A stretch of 64,000 nucleotides of DNA, from contig WNNJ02003642.1 in NCBI GenBank assembly GCA_012934845.2, forward strand, positions 1 through 64,000, written 5' to 3'. The DNA comes from Pomphorhynchus laevis (Eukaryota > Acanthocephala > Palaeacanthocephala > Echinorhynchida > Pomphorhynchidae). Both the position numbers and the translations under genes were made by a program. Shown piece by piece: positions 1 through 10,900 of the stretch. The notes beneath the pieces were generated by a model, which worked only from the letters and a program-made list of their open reading frames with translations, did no database searches and was not told the origin of the DNA. Within the stretch, counting starts at the first letter, position 1. Every line of letters starts with the position of its first letter.

Positions 1-150
1 AGATATATAAATAATAAATCCTATATAATGTATTATTTATAATTGATAATAATTAATAATTTGCATTATTTTCATAAAATGACTAAAATAATAGTCTAAA
101 TACGAAAAGTCGAAAATATTAGAAACACCTGTCGAAAATAAAGAACTTAC

Positions 151-253
151 TACAGCTGGATAAACCAAATCATATCTCATACTTAATATAAGTAAGGCAA
201 TTGTATTCTGATTCAAAGCTTGGCTAATAGAATAAACAACAACCAATAATATA
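151..253 (-). CDS. candidate internal exon of an unidentified gene
   Basis: Open frame of about 34 codons on the - strand (reads ILLVVVYSISQALNQNTIAL then LLILSMRYDLVYPAV). It is bounded by a consensus donor GTAAGT (minus strand, plus positions 145-150) and a possible acceptor TTAG just before 253. The peptide is hydrophobic and helix-like. It loosely resembles the segment QSLNHSDTVLMAFVAKSF coded at about 4260-4320, so the two may be related exons or repeats of one helical protein. No family was recognised. It may continue past the left edge. Confidence 0.3.
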
Positions 254-1011
254 CTAACATTTTATCAAGCAAACCTAGAGTATGCACTAAATCGCCACAA
301 AATAAAAAACCACTGACTGGACCATGTCGGTAAAATGGACGTGTCACATAAGATTAGTAAGAGATCAATCGTCTAAAATGAGAAAAAATACAGCATAATG
401 TAAAACAATTTATAAAGAATTATTGGCGCTGCATCAAAAAAGGGAAAAATTTAATTTGATATTTTGCTAATCTCTGCAAGATACTTGTTATACATTTTAT
501 TGTTAAAATAAAGATTTATTAAATTTTGTTAAAAATGTTTTACATTTAAATTGGATAGTTGATATCATTGATAATAAATAGATTTACATCCCACCGTAAA
601 ATTATGACTTATGACAGATCTTTGACTTATTACCAACGACGATTTTCTTGCAAAGCTATTTCTACGTCTAAAATATTTTAAATGTTTAATTGCTACATGA
701 CTAGTAAGATTTTTTAGCGCATTGTTTTATCATTAATTTTCGCAATTCAGTAAATTTGAATTACTACTTGAGTCAATTTACTATTTAATTTTTTTAATTG
801 AAATTAATTTTTTAACCAAGCTTTGTATGTTTTTTACCAAGGAGTATGAAATCCGCTCTCCTCTGTATATTTTTTAATTTACGATAATATTAGATATTTT
901 TTTAATAATATTACATTGCAAATAAAAACGAATTCACTTATTTTTATTCGCATTTTATCCATCAACTTTTCTTGTAAAAAAAATATTAAAAAACATTTTT
1001 AACTAAAAAAC
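254..1011. other. AT-rich intergenic or intronic DNA, no gene seen
   Basis: Very AT-rich. At about 421-520 it holds a stretch resembling one arm of the 1012-1207 MITE (GCTGCATCAAAAAAGGGAAA). A short minus-strand open stretch near 600-690 next to a TTTTAG could be a tiny exon, but I cannot support it. Confidence 0.4.
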
Positions 1012-1207
1012 TACCTTGTAAATAGTTAATAATACTCCATTATTGATAACGAATTATCGGGGCTGGATCAAAAGAGGGGAAATTTTATTTGATATATTAA
1101 ACTAACCTCAGTTACCATCTTCAGAAAGTTACTTAACAAAATTTTATTTTTCGATCCAGCTCCAATAATGCTTTATCAATAATGGATCATTATCAACTAT
1201 TTACGAA
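1012..1207. repeat. MITE-like foldback repeat with long inverted ends
   Basis: The left arm (GTAAATAGTTAATAAT, then CCATTATTGATAACG and GGGGCTGGATC) is mirrored by the right arm (GATCCAGCTCC, CTTTATCAATAATGG, then ATTATCAACTATTTAC). The arms are about 50 bp and roughly 85 percent complementary, around an AT-rich core. No transposase is coded. A diverged arm lies at about 421-520. Confidence 0.6.
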
Positions 1208-1904
1208 ACCAATTTATATTTTGCTAAAATTGAGTTATTTATTTTCTAAACTCAAATATGAAATTAAATTGAAATTGCAATTCCAATAAATCGCAATATC
1301 TATAATTAATACACGTGAAAGAAGTTTGAGATTCTGCTAATATCAAGATGGACTAGATCTCATAATAACGGCATTTAATATCATGAAATGTATTACGTCT
1401 TACATCGTTTTTAGACTTCCGTTTAATTTTTTATTCTTGGCAAAATTATTAACGAAATTTTAAAACAAACATCAAACGATGGAATTCATATTTTTCTACT
1501 TTTGTATCTTTGAGATTAGATTAAAATATTGTATATATTTTAATATTGAAATATTAAAATATTATAATATTTTTTTTGCTTTAAACGCATAATTTAACCT
1601 TAAAAGTTTTATTCCAACATTATTCTGAGATGCAGTTACATTTTAAGCATTTTACAACATATAAATTAGCGTTTAAAACGCGTAATTATATTATTGTAGT
1701 AACATCAATTGCGTAAGTTATATATCTACACAATTTTTTTGATGAAAACCAAATTCAGCAACACAATAAAACTAAATTGCCATGCGTGCTGGTAGCAATC
1801 ATATCATTCAAAATTCGATAGGTGGGGCTAAAATTTAAATTCGTCGTCATTGATTTTAATATTAAGTGAACAAGTGTAAATGTTAACTAAGTTAACTGAT
1901 ATGA
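1208..1904. other. AT-rich DNA, no gene seen
   Basis: Simple AT-rich sequence with runs such as AATATTAAAATATTATAATA. No coding, RNA gene or clear repeat boundary was recognised. Confidence 0.4.
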
Positions 1905-3420
1905 TATGTCCGGTAGAAGAGTAGGGACCATGACTTTATAACATAGCAGTTGCTCCTGATGAACTCAAATCTTATTTTTTGCATTGCTTAAATTTATTTA
2001 ACAATAAATTCATAAAAATTTAATTTTTTTAAAATTCTTACCTTATAAATCAGATCAGCTATCCGAGCCTACTTATTTTATACTACATATAAATAAAAAT
2101 AAAGATAAATAATTATAAATAATTAATAATTATTTAAGATTTTACACAGTTAATATTTATATAACGATAGCACATAAAATCTAAATCAAAAATCAATTTC
2201 TATAAATTGACTAATAAATAATATACGGTGTCCGAATAAGAATTAGATGTCATAAGGAGGAACTGCTGTTATCAGGTTTCGTCACATATTCTTCGACCCA
2301 ATGACGTATTTCTTTAATTAAATTTAATTAAATGGTGTCTTATTCTGATACGAAGCATATTTTTATTATCAATCCATAGATATTTTTCGCTTTACATTTA
2401 TTTTTAATAATATTTTATTGTATATTGTAAAATTATTAGAAAAAGAAAAAATTGATTTAACTTGCGTGAAAATTAGCAGAAAAATAGTTGTATCAATAAT
2501 ACATAAATTCAGTGTTTCCGACATAGATGATATTAACGGTAAAACAAAGTCCACAGGTCAATAATAACTTGTCTGTAGAACAAATCAGATCAGATAACTG
2601 AGTCTACGTATTTTATTACTATAAAAATTACAAATAAAGATGAATAATAATAATTTTATTAAAAAATTTATTAAATAATTTATTTATTTATTACCGGGAA
2701 AACAAAGTCAATAGATCAATATAAACTTGTCAGATCAAATCAGATAACTGAGTCTACGTATTTCATATAAATTAAAAATAATAAATAGTAAAAAAAAATA
2801 ATTCTATAAAATTTTATGCAATTAATATTTATATCACTTTAGAATTTAAAATAGAAATTTAAAATAAAAGTCATTTTCTATTAATTGACCAATAACATCC
2901 GATGTATTCGAACAAGACATATAGGTCAAGAGAAGTAACTGTAATGTTATCATATTTACGCATTATCCTCGACCCAACATAGGTGCGGTGTCGAATACGT
3001 GCTAATGACGTATTTCCTGTAACGAAATTTGATTGTATAGTATCTTATTATAATACAGTATATTATTTATTATCCATCCACTCTAATAAATAATTATAAA
3101 TAATAAAGAATTGTTATGTAATATTTTATATTATTTATATCAAGTTAGAATTTAAATTTGAAATTTAAAATAAAAATCAATTTTTATGAATTGACTTATA
3201 AATAATATAATATGTATTCGAATTAGGAATAAAGGTCATCAGGAGGAACTGCTATGCAATCAGTTTCCGCGCTATTCCTTGACACAACATAGCAGCGGGT
3301 CCAAATGCACGCTAATGACGTATTTCCTCTGATGAAATTTGATTATCTAGTATTTTATTCTAATACAAAGTATATTATTTATTATCCATAAAAATATGTA
3401 GCTTAAGATTTTTAAATCTA
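1905..3420 (-). repeat. family M repeats, about three head-to-tail partial copies
   Basis: Three diverged copies (about 1905-2400, 2575-3085, 3085-3420) share landmarks: AGATAACTGAGTCTACGTAT, AATTGACTAATAAATAA, GGAGGAACTGCT, a TAGCAG/CTGCTA inverted pair, TGACGTATTTCCT, and an end TTATTATCCAT. The family recurs at 48.5-49.8, 59.9-60.2, 61.4-62.0 and 63.2-63.7 kb on both strands. The copy at 63.2-63.7 kb runs directly into the last codons of a Penelope-like reverse-transcriptase frame. Family M is therefore probably the 3' non-coding part, or a non-autonomous derivative, of that element. Confidence 0.65.
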
Positions 3421-3642
3421 AATTATAGACAATTTAGAGGTTAAATATTTATTATTTAAATACAGTGTAAAGTACATGAACTCAGTAAATTGATCTGATT
3501 CGTTGAATTGTTTAAATTTCATATTAAACAAGAGGAATGTAAATTATTAGCAATCAATAATTTCTTTGAATAACATGGATATCGGTTAAATAAATATAGC
3601 TTCAATAAATTACCTATTTATACTAAATACAATTGAACGACA
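3421..3642. other. AT-rich DNA, nothing recognised
   Basis: No coding or repeat structure is evident between the last family M copy and the coding stretch at 3643. Confidence 0.4.
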
Positions 3643-3792
3643 TTAATCTAACAAGAGTTCATTATTCAAAGTAGTGACATGAATCACAGCAACTAAATTA
3701 TCCGCGTTGGAGAACACGATCGGTTCTATGAGCAGATATCTATCTGCCAATACGAGCAAATATAGAAAGGCACATGAGCAAAGCGTTAAGCC
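3643..3792 (-). CDS. candidate 3' coding segment of an unidentified gene
   Basis: Open minus-strand frame ending in TAA at 3643-3645, reading GLTLCSCAFLYLLVLADRYL and then LIEPIVFSNADNLVAVIHVT. The alternation of leucine-rich and charged residues looks like real helical protein rather than AT-rich noise. It lies about 140 bp downstream of the exon at 3936-4036 and on the same strand. The simplest splice between them does not keep frame, so it could belong to an alternative exon, a decayed gene, or a different acceptor. Confidence 0.35.
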   Translation of the reverse strand, partial: GLTLCSCAFLYLLVLADRYLLIEPIVFSNADNLVAVIHVTTLNNELLLD

Positions 3793-3935
3793 TTTAATAT
3801 CGAATTATAGATTTCCCATGTTATCAATATACCGTATTTTTCAGATTAAGCGCTGCAGTAAAAAATCGTGATAAAAATTATTATAGAATACCTTTTTGTT
3901 TATAGACGCGATCTAAAAATATAATCATCACATAC

Positions 3936-4036
3936 CTCTTCGGAAATATTGACACGCTTTGGAATCATTTTATTAAACAATACAGCAAGAATTTGTGTTT
4001 CATTTGATAAAATATCGGCAAATCCTGGGCAGTTAG
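3936..4036 (-). CDS. candidate internal exon of an unidentified helical protein gene
   Basis: A 101-bp minus-strand exon with acceptor ATGTTTAG before 4036 and donor GTATGT after 3936. Spliced to the 4084-4243 exon it keeps one open frame of 87 codons in total. This part reads LANCPGFADILSNETQILAV and LFNKMIPKRVNISEE. The phase agreement between the two exons is the main support. The sequence suggests an alpha-helical repeat (armadillo/HEAT-like) protein, but I do not recognise the family. Confidence 0.5.
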
Positions 4037-4083
4037 CTAAACATGCGAATTAAAAAGTAGAATATATAAATTAGTGCACTTAC

Positions 4084-4243
4084 CGAGTTTGAGAATGAAC
4101 CGTAGCAAAGCATTATAGTCTGAGCTTGGTATGATTGAACTATTTAGAAGATTTTCAGCTGAAGAGATAAACTCCGTCAGTGATTTAAAGGTAGCATTGT
4201 CAACATTTGATAGAGGAATGCCTATGATGAACTGCTGTGCTGC
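4084..4243 (-). CDS. candidate internal exon of the same unidentified gene
   Basis: A 160-bp minus-strand exon with acceptor TTTAG before 4243 and perfect donor GTAAGT (plus 4078-4083). It reads AAQQFIIGIPLSNVDNATFK and SLTEFISSAENLLNSSIIPS, then SDYNALLRFILKL. Base composition is more balanced than the flanks. Immediately upstream (4244-4359) lies another coding-like stretch, one base out of frame with this exon. Host gene on the minus strand, unidentified. Confidence 0.5.
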
Positions 4244-4359
4244 CTAAACTATTCAAATAAAATGCAACTATTTGCTGAATAAAAGATTTAGCAACAAATG
4301 CCATTAAAACAGTATCTGAATGATTCAAAGACTGATGGAATAAATAGAAATGTCCAAAA
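4244..4359 (-). CDS. upstream coding stretch, out of frame with the next exon
   Basis: It follows an acceptor-like ATTTTAG and reads GHFYLFHQSLNHSDTVLMAF and VAKSFIQQIVAFYLNSLG. The frame is one base off that of the 4084-4243 exon. This could mean a single-base lesion in a pseudogene, a sequencing error, or an unrecognised exon boundary. The peptide resembles the segment at 151-253. Confidence 0.35.
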
Positions 4360-4547
4360 CTAAAATATTTTGACATTCAGAAATCACCAATTAAATTTGC
4401 AAAATTGAATTATATTAAAAGATTGACAAAAGCGATTTTCGGCAGGAAATAGTTCAGAAACAATCATTTTTGAGATATATAAAGTTGATAAATGGATAAA
4501 GTTATAGGGAAAAACCACTTTAATTTTTGGTATGCATAATAAGCAGC

Positions 4548-4617
4548 GATATTTATTGTATTAATGCATTATTGTATTACAATTATTGTATTATTGCAAT
4601 TACATTATTGTATTACA
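4548..4617. repeat. ATTGTATT microsatellite at a LINE 5' edge
   Basis: Repeats of ATTGTATTACA-type units directly abut the 5' truncation point of LINE copy A1. Confidence 0.6.
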
Positions 4618-5473
4618 GACCTACCAGGTCTGTCCGTCGACCACTTCTACGTAATCGTTTTCCTTCGCGCGATCGATGCATTATCATATCTAATTTAAGG
4701 CTTTCCAAATCTGATTCTCCTCAATGTCGCCTCGATGATGATGTATCTGCATTCAGGTTTATCCCAGCAAGCATTCTTCCTGATGATAATCCATCCCTCT
4801 TCAATAATATCGCTCATGTATCTTTGATCCGTTAAAACAAATCTACTAAATCCAATCATATCAGTCATCCACTCCTAAAAATCGTTTTCCGACATAGTAT
4901 CATATGAATCCTTGGTACTCTCCCAACGTTTTAAACTTCTTCCCACTTCGTCTATTGTCGTATCTTTCCTGACTGTTCCCCTTCTGATATTGCCCCGCTC
5001 AATTTAGCTCCCATTGAAAAACAACGACGTGAAACAAACGGCGAGTCATACTTATCTATACGTCAAATTAACAGAAATTTTCACGTTGTCCACACAAGGC
5101 CAAAAATTCGATGGCGTGCCATCTCTCCCCCTTGTCTTCTTCACTAGTCAATCTCGCTCCTAAGCATACTTTTTTTCTTAGTCTAATTCAACATTCGCTC
5201 CATTCTTCAGAAAGCTGATATGCTTCTCGATATCTTCGATCAATTATATATCGATATTCTCTGCATTACCGAATCCTGACACTCTGACTCCGACGATCTT
5301 GCTATTCGTCGTCTATGTCGCTCTGGTTGTTCTCTAGTTGAATCAGCTCGTCCTATTGTTTCTCATACATCTACTGCTTCTAAGCATGGCGGTATTGTTG
5401 CCATTGCTCGTCACCTAATGTCTCTACGTAAAATTAACGTTAACATCCGTTACACTTCGTTCGAATTACTCAT

Positions 5474-6115
5474 ATGCAGATTATCAACGCCATTCCTCTG
5501 GAACTTGTGATTGTATACCGTCCAGGTTCAGTTAACCCCTCACGTATCTTCTTTAACGACCTTGCAGTTCTTATGTCTCACTGTTCATTGTCTTATATTC
5601 CTTCTTTTGTTCTCGGTGACTTTAACATTCGTCTTGATCGCCCGTCTGACTCTGACTCTATCACTTTAACTAATCTTTTTTCTGATTTTAACTATAAATT
5701 ACTTTCAACAAGCCCAACTCATATTCTCGGCGGTGCTCTCGACATCATTGCTGTTCCTAACTGCTTCAATGACTATACCTCCTTGTCAATTACTGATCCT
5801 GGTTTGTCCGATCATTTCCTTGTCACTCTTACTCTTACTCGTCCCCATCCTCCTTCGCCTTTACTATTATCTACACCAAGTCGTCCCTGGAAGCTTCTCG
5901 ATATCCCTATTCTCTGCACAGCCTTACACAATTCTTCACTCTTTTCACTTCCTCTTAACTATCTCTCTCCCGATGATCTCTGCATTCTGTTTGATTCTGA
6001 ACTTACGTGGATCCTCAAACACCTACTGGAAGCTTCTGGAAGCTTCTCGATATCCCTATTCTCTGCAAGGCCTTACACAATTCTTCACTCTTTTCACTTC
6101 CTCTTAACTATATGA
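5474..6115 (+). pseudogene. LINE A1 endonuclease domain
   Basis: Open frame of 213 codons covering the central and C-terminal endonuclease: VYRPGS, LGDFNIRLDRPSDSD (catalytic Asp and Asn), THILGGALDIIAVP and SDHFLVTL (catalytic His). The preceding part (LHKADMLLDIFDQL, ITES with the catalytic Glu) lies in another frame with an in-frame stop. The product would nick target DNA to prime reverse transcription. Not functional here. Confidence 0.8.
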
Positions 6116-6206
6116 ACCTACTGGAAGCTTCTCGATATCCCTATTCTCTGCACAGCCTTACACAATTCTTCACTCTTTTCACTTCCTCTTAACTATCTCT
6201 CTCCCG

Positions 6207-7085
6207 ATGATCTCTGCATTCTGGTTGATTCTGAACTTACGTAGATCCAGTGTTCCACAAGGCTCCGTATTAGGCCATATGCTTTTCTCTCTTCTTCTTG
6301 GTGATTTGTCTTCGATTTCTCATAAATTTAACATCCATGTTATGCAATATGCTGATGACATTTTCATCTATGCTCATGCACCTGTTTATCGTATTCATGA
6401 TCTTAGTGTTTCTGCTTCCGACTGTCTTGACTCAATTTCCAATCATCTTTCTTCCCTTCACCTTTCTCTGAATTTTGATAAATCCAAAATTATGTGGATC
6501 CTCCCTCAACGCCTCGGCTTCAAACATCCCTCCGTATCACTAAATTCTACAATTCTTCCTATCGTTGATAATCTCGTTTTCCTAGGCTTTCATTTCGACA
6601 ACCGACTTTCACTTAAACCTTTCGTTAGAGATAAAGTACGCTCATCTACCTTGATACTCCGCAACCTCCGTCAAGTTCGTAGATTAATCGATTTCCCTTC
6701 TTGTATGACTCTAATATCTTCTCTCCTTTTTTCTAGACTCGATTATTGTCTTAGTCTATTTTCCAACTCATCTAAATCCACTCTTGTTCCTTTACAACGC
6801 ATCATCAACGCAGCCGTCCGAGTTCTCCTCCGTCTTCGTCGTTTTGATCATACATCCCACCATCTTGTTTCTCTCGATTGGCCTACCATTTATTTTAGGC
6901 CAATCCTACAATCCGTAATTCCCTTATTTTACATGTCCCAAACTACTCTACCCCTTTTGGCTTCCGCTTCTTCGTTGTGTATGCTCCTCTATCGTGGAAT
7001 CATCTGCCATTCATATCCGCCAATCAACATTAATGCCGTGCTTCAAACGCCAAATCCAATTCCATTTCAACAATTAACTAATTAA
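6207..7085 (+). pseudogene. LINE A1 reverse transcriptase, C-terminal half
   Basis: After the deletion junction it reads PQGSVLGHMLFSLLLGDL, then the catalytic motif QYADDIFIYAHA, KSKIMWILP and the thumb region (FLGFHFDNRLSLKPFVRDKV). It ends with KRQ-like sequence at 7080. The RT fingers are absent, so the domain cannot be active. Confidence 0.85.
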
Positions 7086-7157
7086 TCTGTGACTTTTGCT
7101 GTTCTTATTTTATTAGTGATCATGTAAGCGTGCATTTATATGCATTTGCCACGTTAA

Positions 7158-7197
7158 GTGGGTCTTAAGTGGGTTAAATAACCCACTTAAAACCCAC
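7158..7197. repeat. 40-bp palindrome beyond the A1 3' end
   Basis: A perfect core AAGTGGGTT-AAAT-AACCCACTT is nested in a longer inverted repeat GTGGGT...ACCCAC directly after the LINE terminus. Confidence 0.7.
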
Positions 7198-8325
7198 ATA
7201 TCCCACTTAAAAAGGTAGGACCTTTATTCAGTTATATTTGTAAATGAAGTATAAAATAGTTTCGCTATTGCTTATTTTGGCAGAAAAGAAACAAAAGAGA
7301 TAAAATTACTTATTTTTCTCATATTACAAAAGAGAGGATTTTAACCGTCATATCAATGACGATATATCGGATTATATCTTAGTAATAATTAATTATAATA
7401 ATTTATTAATAAATATTAAGTAATATTTAGTTATTATATAAGTAATCAATTGGAATTAATTATATTTACCTAGTAGTAATTAGTTATACATTAAATGAAC
7501 AAATGATAAATAAAAAAATGTTAAATAAAATGACAAATTAATAAAATAATTTATTCATTTATAAAATGATAAATGAATAAATTACATATCTCTACAAATA
7601 CTCAATAGCGAGAAATTGCTATATAATACTAAATTTCTGTATAATACTAAATTTCTGGATAATACTAAATTGCTCGTTTGAGAATTTTAGAGAGAAAAGA
7701 AAAATATACAAAATCAAAATAAATTTTTTATTTACTGAAGATAATCGCACCGGTTATCGGAATTTTGATTTTTGAATATTTTCAGTTTGACGCCCTTTGT
7801 CGAAATTACGCAAAAAAGCCTGTTTATTGTACATTTTCAAGTGCTCTATCGAATGGCGTATAATTTTTTGGGATCAATGCGTTTGGGTAAAAAAATTGAA
7901 CTTAAAATTTTCATAAAAATTTAAAATTTAATTTAAAATTTTTCTAGAGTGAACTCAAAACTTTATTTTGGTAAAATATATCAATTACCTTTGTAATTGT
8001 AATTATTTTAAAATATTTCAACAAAGGATTCAAAAAATATTAAAATTTCTTTTTTTTTCTTAAAATTAAAGATTTTATTTCAAAATATTTCGAAAATACA
8101 AATACTACCCTATTATTTTTATCGCGCCATTCTAATCGCTACATTCACTATAGCCTATATTTTTAATTATGTAGTTATTTGTATATTGCTTTAAAAAATT
8201 ATTCCAAATTAATTGCAAATATTTTTTATTTTTTCAATTTTGATCGATCAATCGATTGCTGTTGTCAAAATTTGATGCTATTATTTGAATAACTGCATAA
8301 TTTTAGATGTCTAATAATATTAATT
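7198..8325. other. AT-rich DNA, no gene seen
   Basis: Mostly A/T. A short tandem ATAATACTAAATTTCTG-type repeat lies near 7623-7670. No coding sequence was recognised on either strand. Confidence 0.4.
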
Positions 8326-8700
8326 TAGAGTGGATATTGCGAAACATTTCAACAGAATAAGATGCGGTCAAGTTTTTACAGAATTATCGATTAATTCCAA
8401 GTGGTATGAAATAGTTATATTTGGTTCGAAATAATTATATATTTATCTTCTTTTTAGAAATAAAATGCTGTCGTAAGCATCTAATGGCATTAAGTGTCAG
8501 AGGTAATTAGTTACATTTGAGATGTCAAAAATCGGAATGCTTCGTTTCAACTACAGTTCGAAATGGGACTTGGTTTGAAGGAGCACGATTACCGCTTCGT
8601 AAAACAATTATGTTTATGTACTGTTGGTCTAAATAATTAACCAGCATTAAATTTAGCGGAGAAGAATTGGTCATTAATCACAGCACCACTAGCTAAAATT
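8326..8700 (+). pseudogene. Merlin-type DNA transposase relic, N-terminal part
   Basis: The frame reads WILRNIS, DAVKFLQNYRLIPS, then CRKHLMALSVRGN, LRCQKSECFVSTTVRNGTWF, EGARLPLRKTIMFMYCWSK, LTSIKFSGEEL and NHSTTS, with three in-frame stops. Known family pattern: Merlin (IS1016/ISXO2-like) transposases open with a short helical block, a zinc-ribbon of C/H pairs, then a SxRxGTWFxGxxLPLR block and a TS(I/V)KF segment. All are visible in order. The first block is separated from the zinc-ribbon by about 60 bp that begins GTATG and ends CTTTTTAG, so an old intron is possible. The DDE catalytic part is not seen downstream. Dead. Confidence 0.7.
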
Positions 8701-9224
8701 AGGCAATAGAAAGCGATGGGGTATACATCGCTCAATGATCGACTCATATTTAGTCGAATTCATTTGGAGTTTGTTTGCACAGAAGGAATTCATACTCAAC
8801 AAATTGAGTTCACATAAACCAGCTGAAATCAGGCAATATAAATGGCTCAATAGAAATCGCTGAACATATCGCCCAATGATCGATTCATATTTAGTCGAAT
8901 TCATTTTTGTTATCCCCGCTGTGGTAGAGATGTATGGCGGTTGAAACAAGCAAGACTAACGTTCATACGCTCGATTGCAAGACAGATAGCCTAAAAATAG
9001 GAAATGAATATAACAAAACAGTGGATCAGTTATCCAAAGAGTATAATTGGCTTTCATCCATAGAAATGCTCAAGCGATCCGAGCGTCGTTGAATGGGCGT
9101 AATTTCCCACTTTCAGATGCCTCGCAGACGACAGTAGAAGCACCAAGGTCTCGTTTTTTCAATGCTGAAAGTAGCGATGTTTTAATGCCAAATCACAATG
9201 ATATCGTCGGTATGCTAACACAAA
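8700..9224. repeat. imperfect tandem duplication (about 142 bp unit) and unassigned DNA
   Basis: CATATTTAGTCGAATTCATTT occurs at about 8745 and 8887, each preceded by CGC(T/C)CAATGATCGA. The adjacent stretch 9047-9224 is open but unrecognised and runs into the 3' end of LINE A2, so I do not call a gene. Confidence 0.5.
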
Positions 9225-10199
9225 TAAAAAAGATTTATTTTTATGCGACAAATGCGTGTCGGCGCACGCATACGTGACCATGAAAAACAAATGACTAAAA
9301 TCTAAATCATGTATCGAGAAGGGGGAACGAAGAAGGTATTTGAATGTGATAAACGAGGGAGCGCTGCGGACGTCGAGATGAAGCTGATTTCAGGCAAGTA
9401 TGGCAGCGAGGAAGAAGGATCTGAGATTGTAGTTATTGGAGTAGTCGGTAACGCGGAGTAAGAGGGAATGACGATAACGCCGCGATAGAAGGGTGGGGCG
9501 AGTGACGTTTAAGAAAGGGATGTTGATGAACGATGACGGAGCCGAAAGCAATGAGACGACACGTAAAGTGAAGGTTGGGTTGGATGCGGATGTGGATGGT
9601 GGGCCAGGAGAGTTGGGCAACACATGTTAATGTGTGATCGAAGCGACGGAGACGTAGGAGCACTCGAACGGTGGAGTTGGTAATGCGTTGTAGGGATAGG
9701 ATAATAAATTTTGAAATTTGGCGAAAAGATTGAGGTAGTAATCGATTTTAGAAAATAAAATCGATAAAAGAAAATACATGCAAGAACGGAAGTTGATAAA
9801 GGGGCAGATACGACGGATGTCAATGAGAATTAAATTAGATGAGCGGACCTTGTCACGCACGAAGGGTTTAAGAGAAAGGTGATAATCGAAATGAAAGCCT
9901 AAGAATGTGAGCTTGTGGACTATGGGGATAATTGATGCGTCAAAAGATAGAAGTGGAGGAGATATGTTTGGATAACGGGGAAGGGTCCCCTTTATTTTGG
10001 ACTTGTCGGGCGGGTGCATGAGCATTGATCAGAATGTCCTCCGCGTATTGAATGACGTTAAAGAAGTAAGGTTTGATAAATGGAGAGAGATCGACAAGTA
10101 GAAAAGAGAAAAACGGCGGACCTAGGACTGAACCATGTGAAACATCGCAGAAAATAGAGATAAGAGGGGAGGATGTGAATTAGTACAGACGCGAAAAGA
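9225..10199 (-). mobile_element. LINE A copy A2, 5'-truncated
   Basis: Minus-strand LINE A from the 3' terminus (AGATTTATTTTTATGCGACA, hairpin CGTGTCGGCGCACG) back through the RT thumb (SYPYNALPTPPFECSYV, FLGFHFDYHLSLKPFVRDKV) to just 5' of the PQGS box. About 100 bp between KSKI and HAPA is deleted relative to A6. Several frameshifts. Its 5' end abuts the 3' end of A3. Confidence 0.8.
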
Positions 10200-10440
10200 A
10201 CAACAGCAATAATAATTTATTCAAAGTGACAAATGCGCGCCAGCTGCACGCTTACAAGTCCACTAACTAAAAAACACAGCAAGAGTCATAAAGATAAATT
10301 TCTTAAATTGTTTAAATGAGATCGGATTTGTCGTTTGAAACACGACATTGGGGTTGATTGGCGTATATGAATGGGCACGTGATTCCAAGAGATAGGAGAA
10401 ACCACAACGAAGGTGCGGAAGCCAAAATAGGTAGAGTGAA

Positions 10441-10900
10441 ACAAAGATTTATTTTAACGTGGCAAATGCGTGCCAGCGCACGCTTACATGACCACAACAA
10501 AACAAAAATGTAAATCATGTGCCGGGAAAGTGTTAACGGAGGAGGTGTTTGAATGTGATTAAGGAGGAAGCGCGGCGGACGTCGAGAAGGAATTGATTCC
10601 AGGCAAGTGAGGCGGCGACGAAGAAGGATCGGAGACCGTAATTGTTGGAGAAATTGGAAACGTGGTGTAAGAGGGTATGACGGGAACCCAGCGATAGCGA
10701 GGTGGGGCGAGTGTAGTCTAAGAAAGGAAGGTTGATGAACGATGGTGAGCCGAGAGCGATGAGACGAAACGTTACGAGAAGGCGGAGTTTGATGCGGATG
10801 TGGATGGTGGGCCAGGAGAGTTGGGCAAGACATGTGGATGTGTTGTCGAAGCGACGGATACGAAAGAGCACTCGAACGGCGGAGTTGATTATTGGTTGTA
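10441..10900 (-). mobile_element. LINE A copy A4 nested in A3
   Basis: A 460-bp 3' fragment of subfamily I with the full terminus (TTTATTTTAACGTGGCAAAT, GTGCCAGCGCAC). On the left A3 breaks at GTAGAGTG and on the right it resumes at GTAGAATAG, so a short target duplication GTAGA(G/A)T is likely. Open frames crossing the junctions are chance fusions of A4 and A3. Confidence 0.75.

Larger units (their letters stand above)
4618..7157 (+). mobile_element. LINE A copy A1 (CR1/L2-like), 5'-truncated, internally deleted
   Basis: Starts inside ORF1 (reads SVRRPLLRNRFPSRDRCIII) and runs through the apurinic-type endonuclease. At about 6240 it jumps straight to the reverse-transcriptase motif SVPQGSVLG, so roughly 1.2 kb (the endonuclease-RT linker and the RT fingers) is missing compared with A6 and A7. 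Just before the junction, a segment containing CTCGATATCCCTATTCTCTG is repeated, as it also is in A7. The 3' end is the family terminus GTAAGCGTGC...TTGCCACGTTAA at about 7123-7157. Several frameshifts and stops; dead. Confidence 0.85.

Noticed and set aside
1940-1965. Isolated CTGATGA as a hammerhead core
   Set aside because: No GAAA with pairing arms at the right spacing in this copy; only mentioned under the family M finding.
2369-2554. 61-codon minus-strand frame
   Set aside because: Falls in AT-rich family M sequence; no supporting motif beyond a possible Penelope 3' relic.
9047-9277. Possible small gene (76 codons)
   Set aside because: Its last third is the 3' tail of LINE A2 and the rest matches nothing I recognise.
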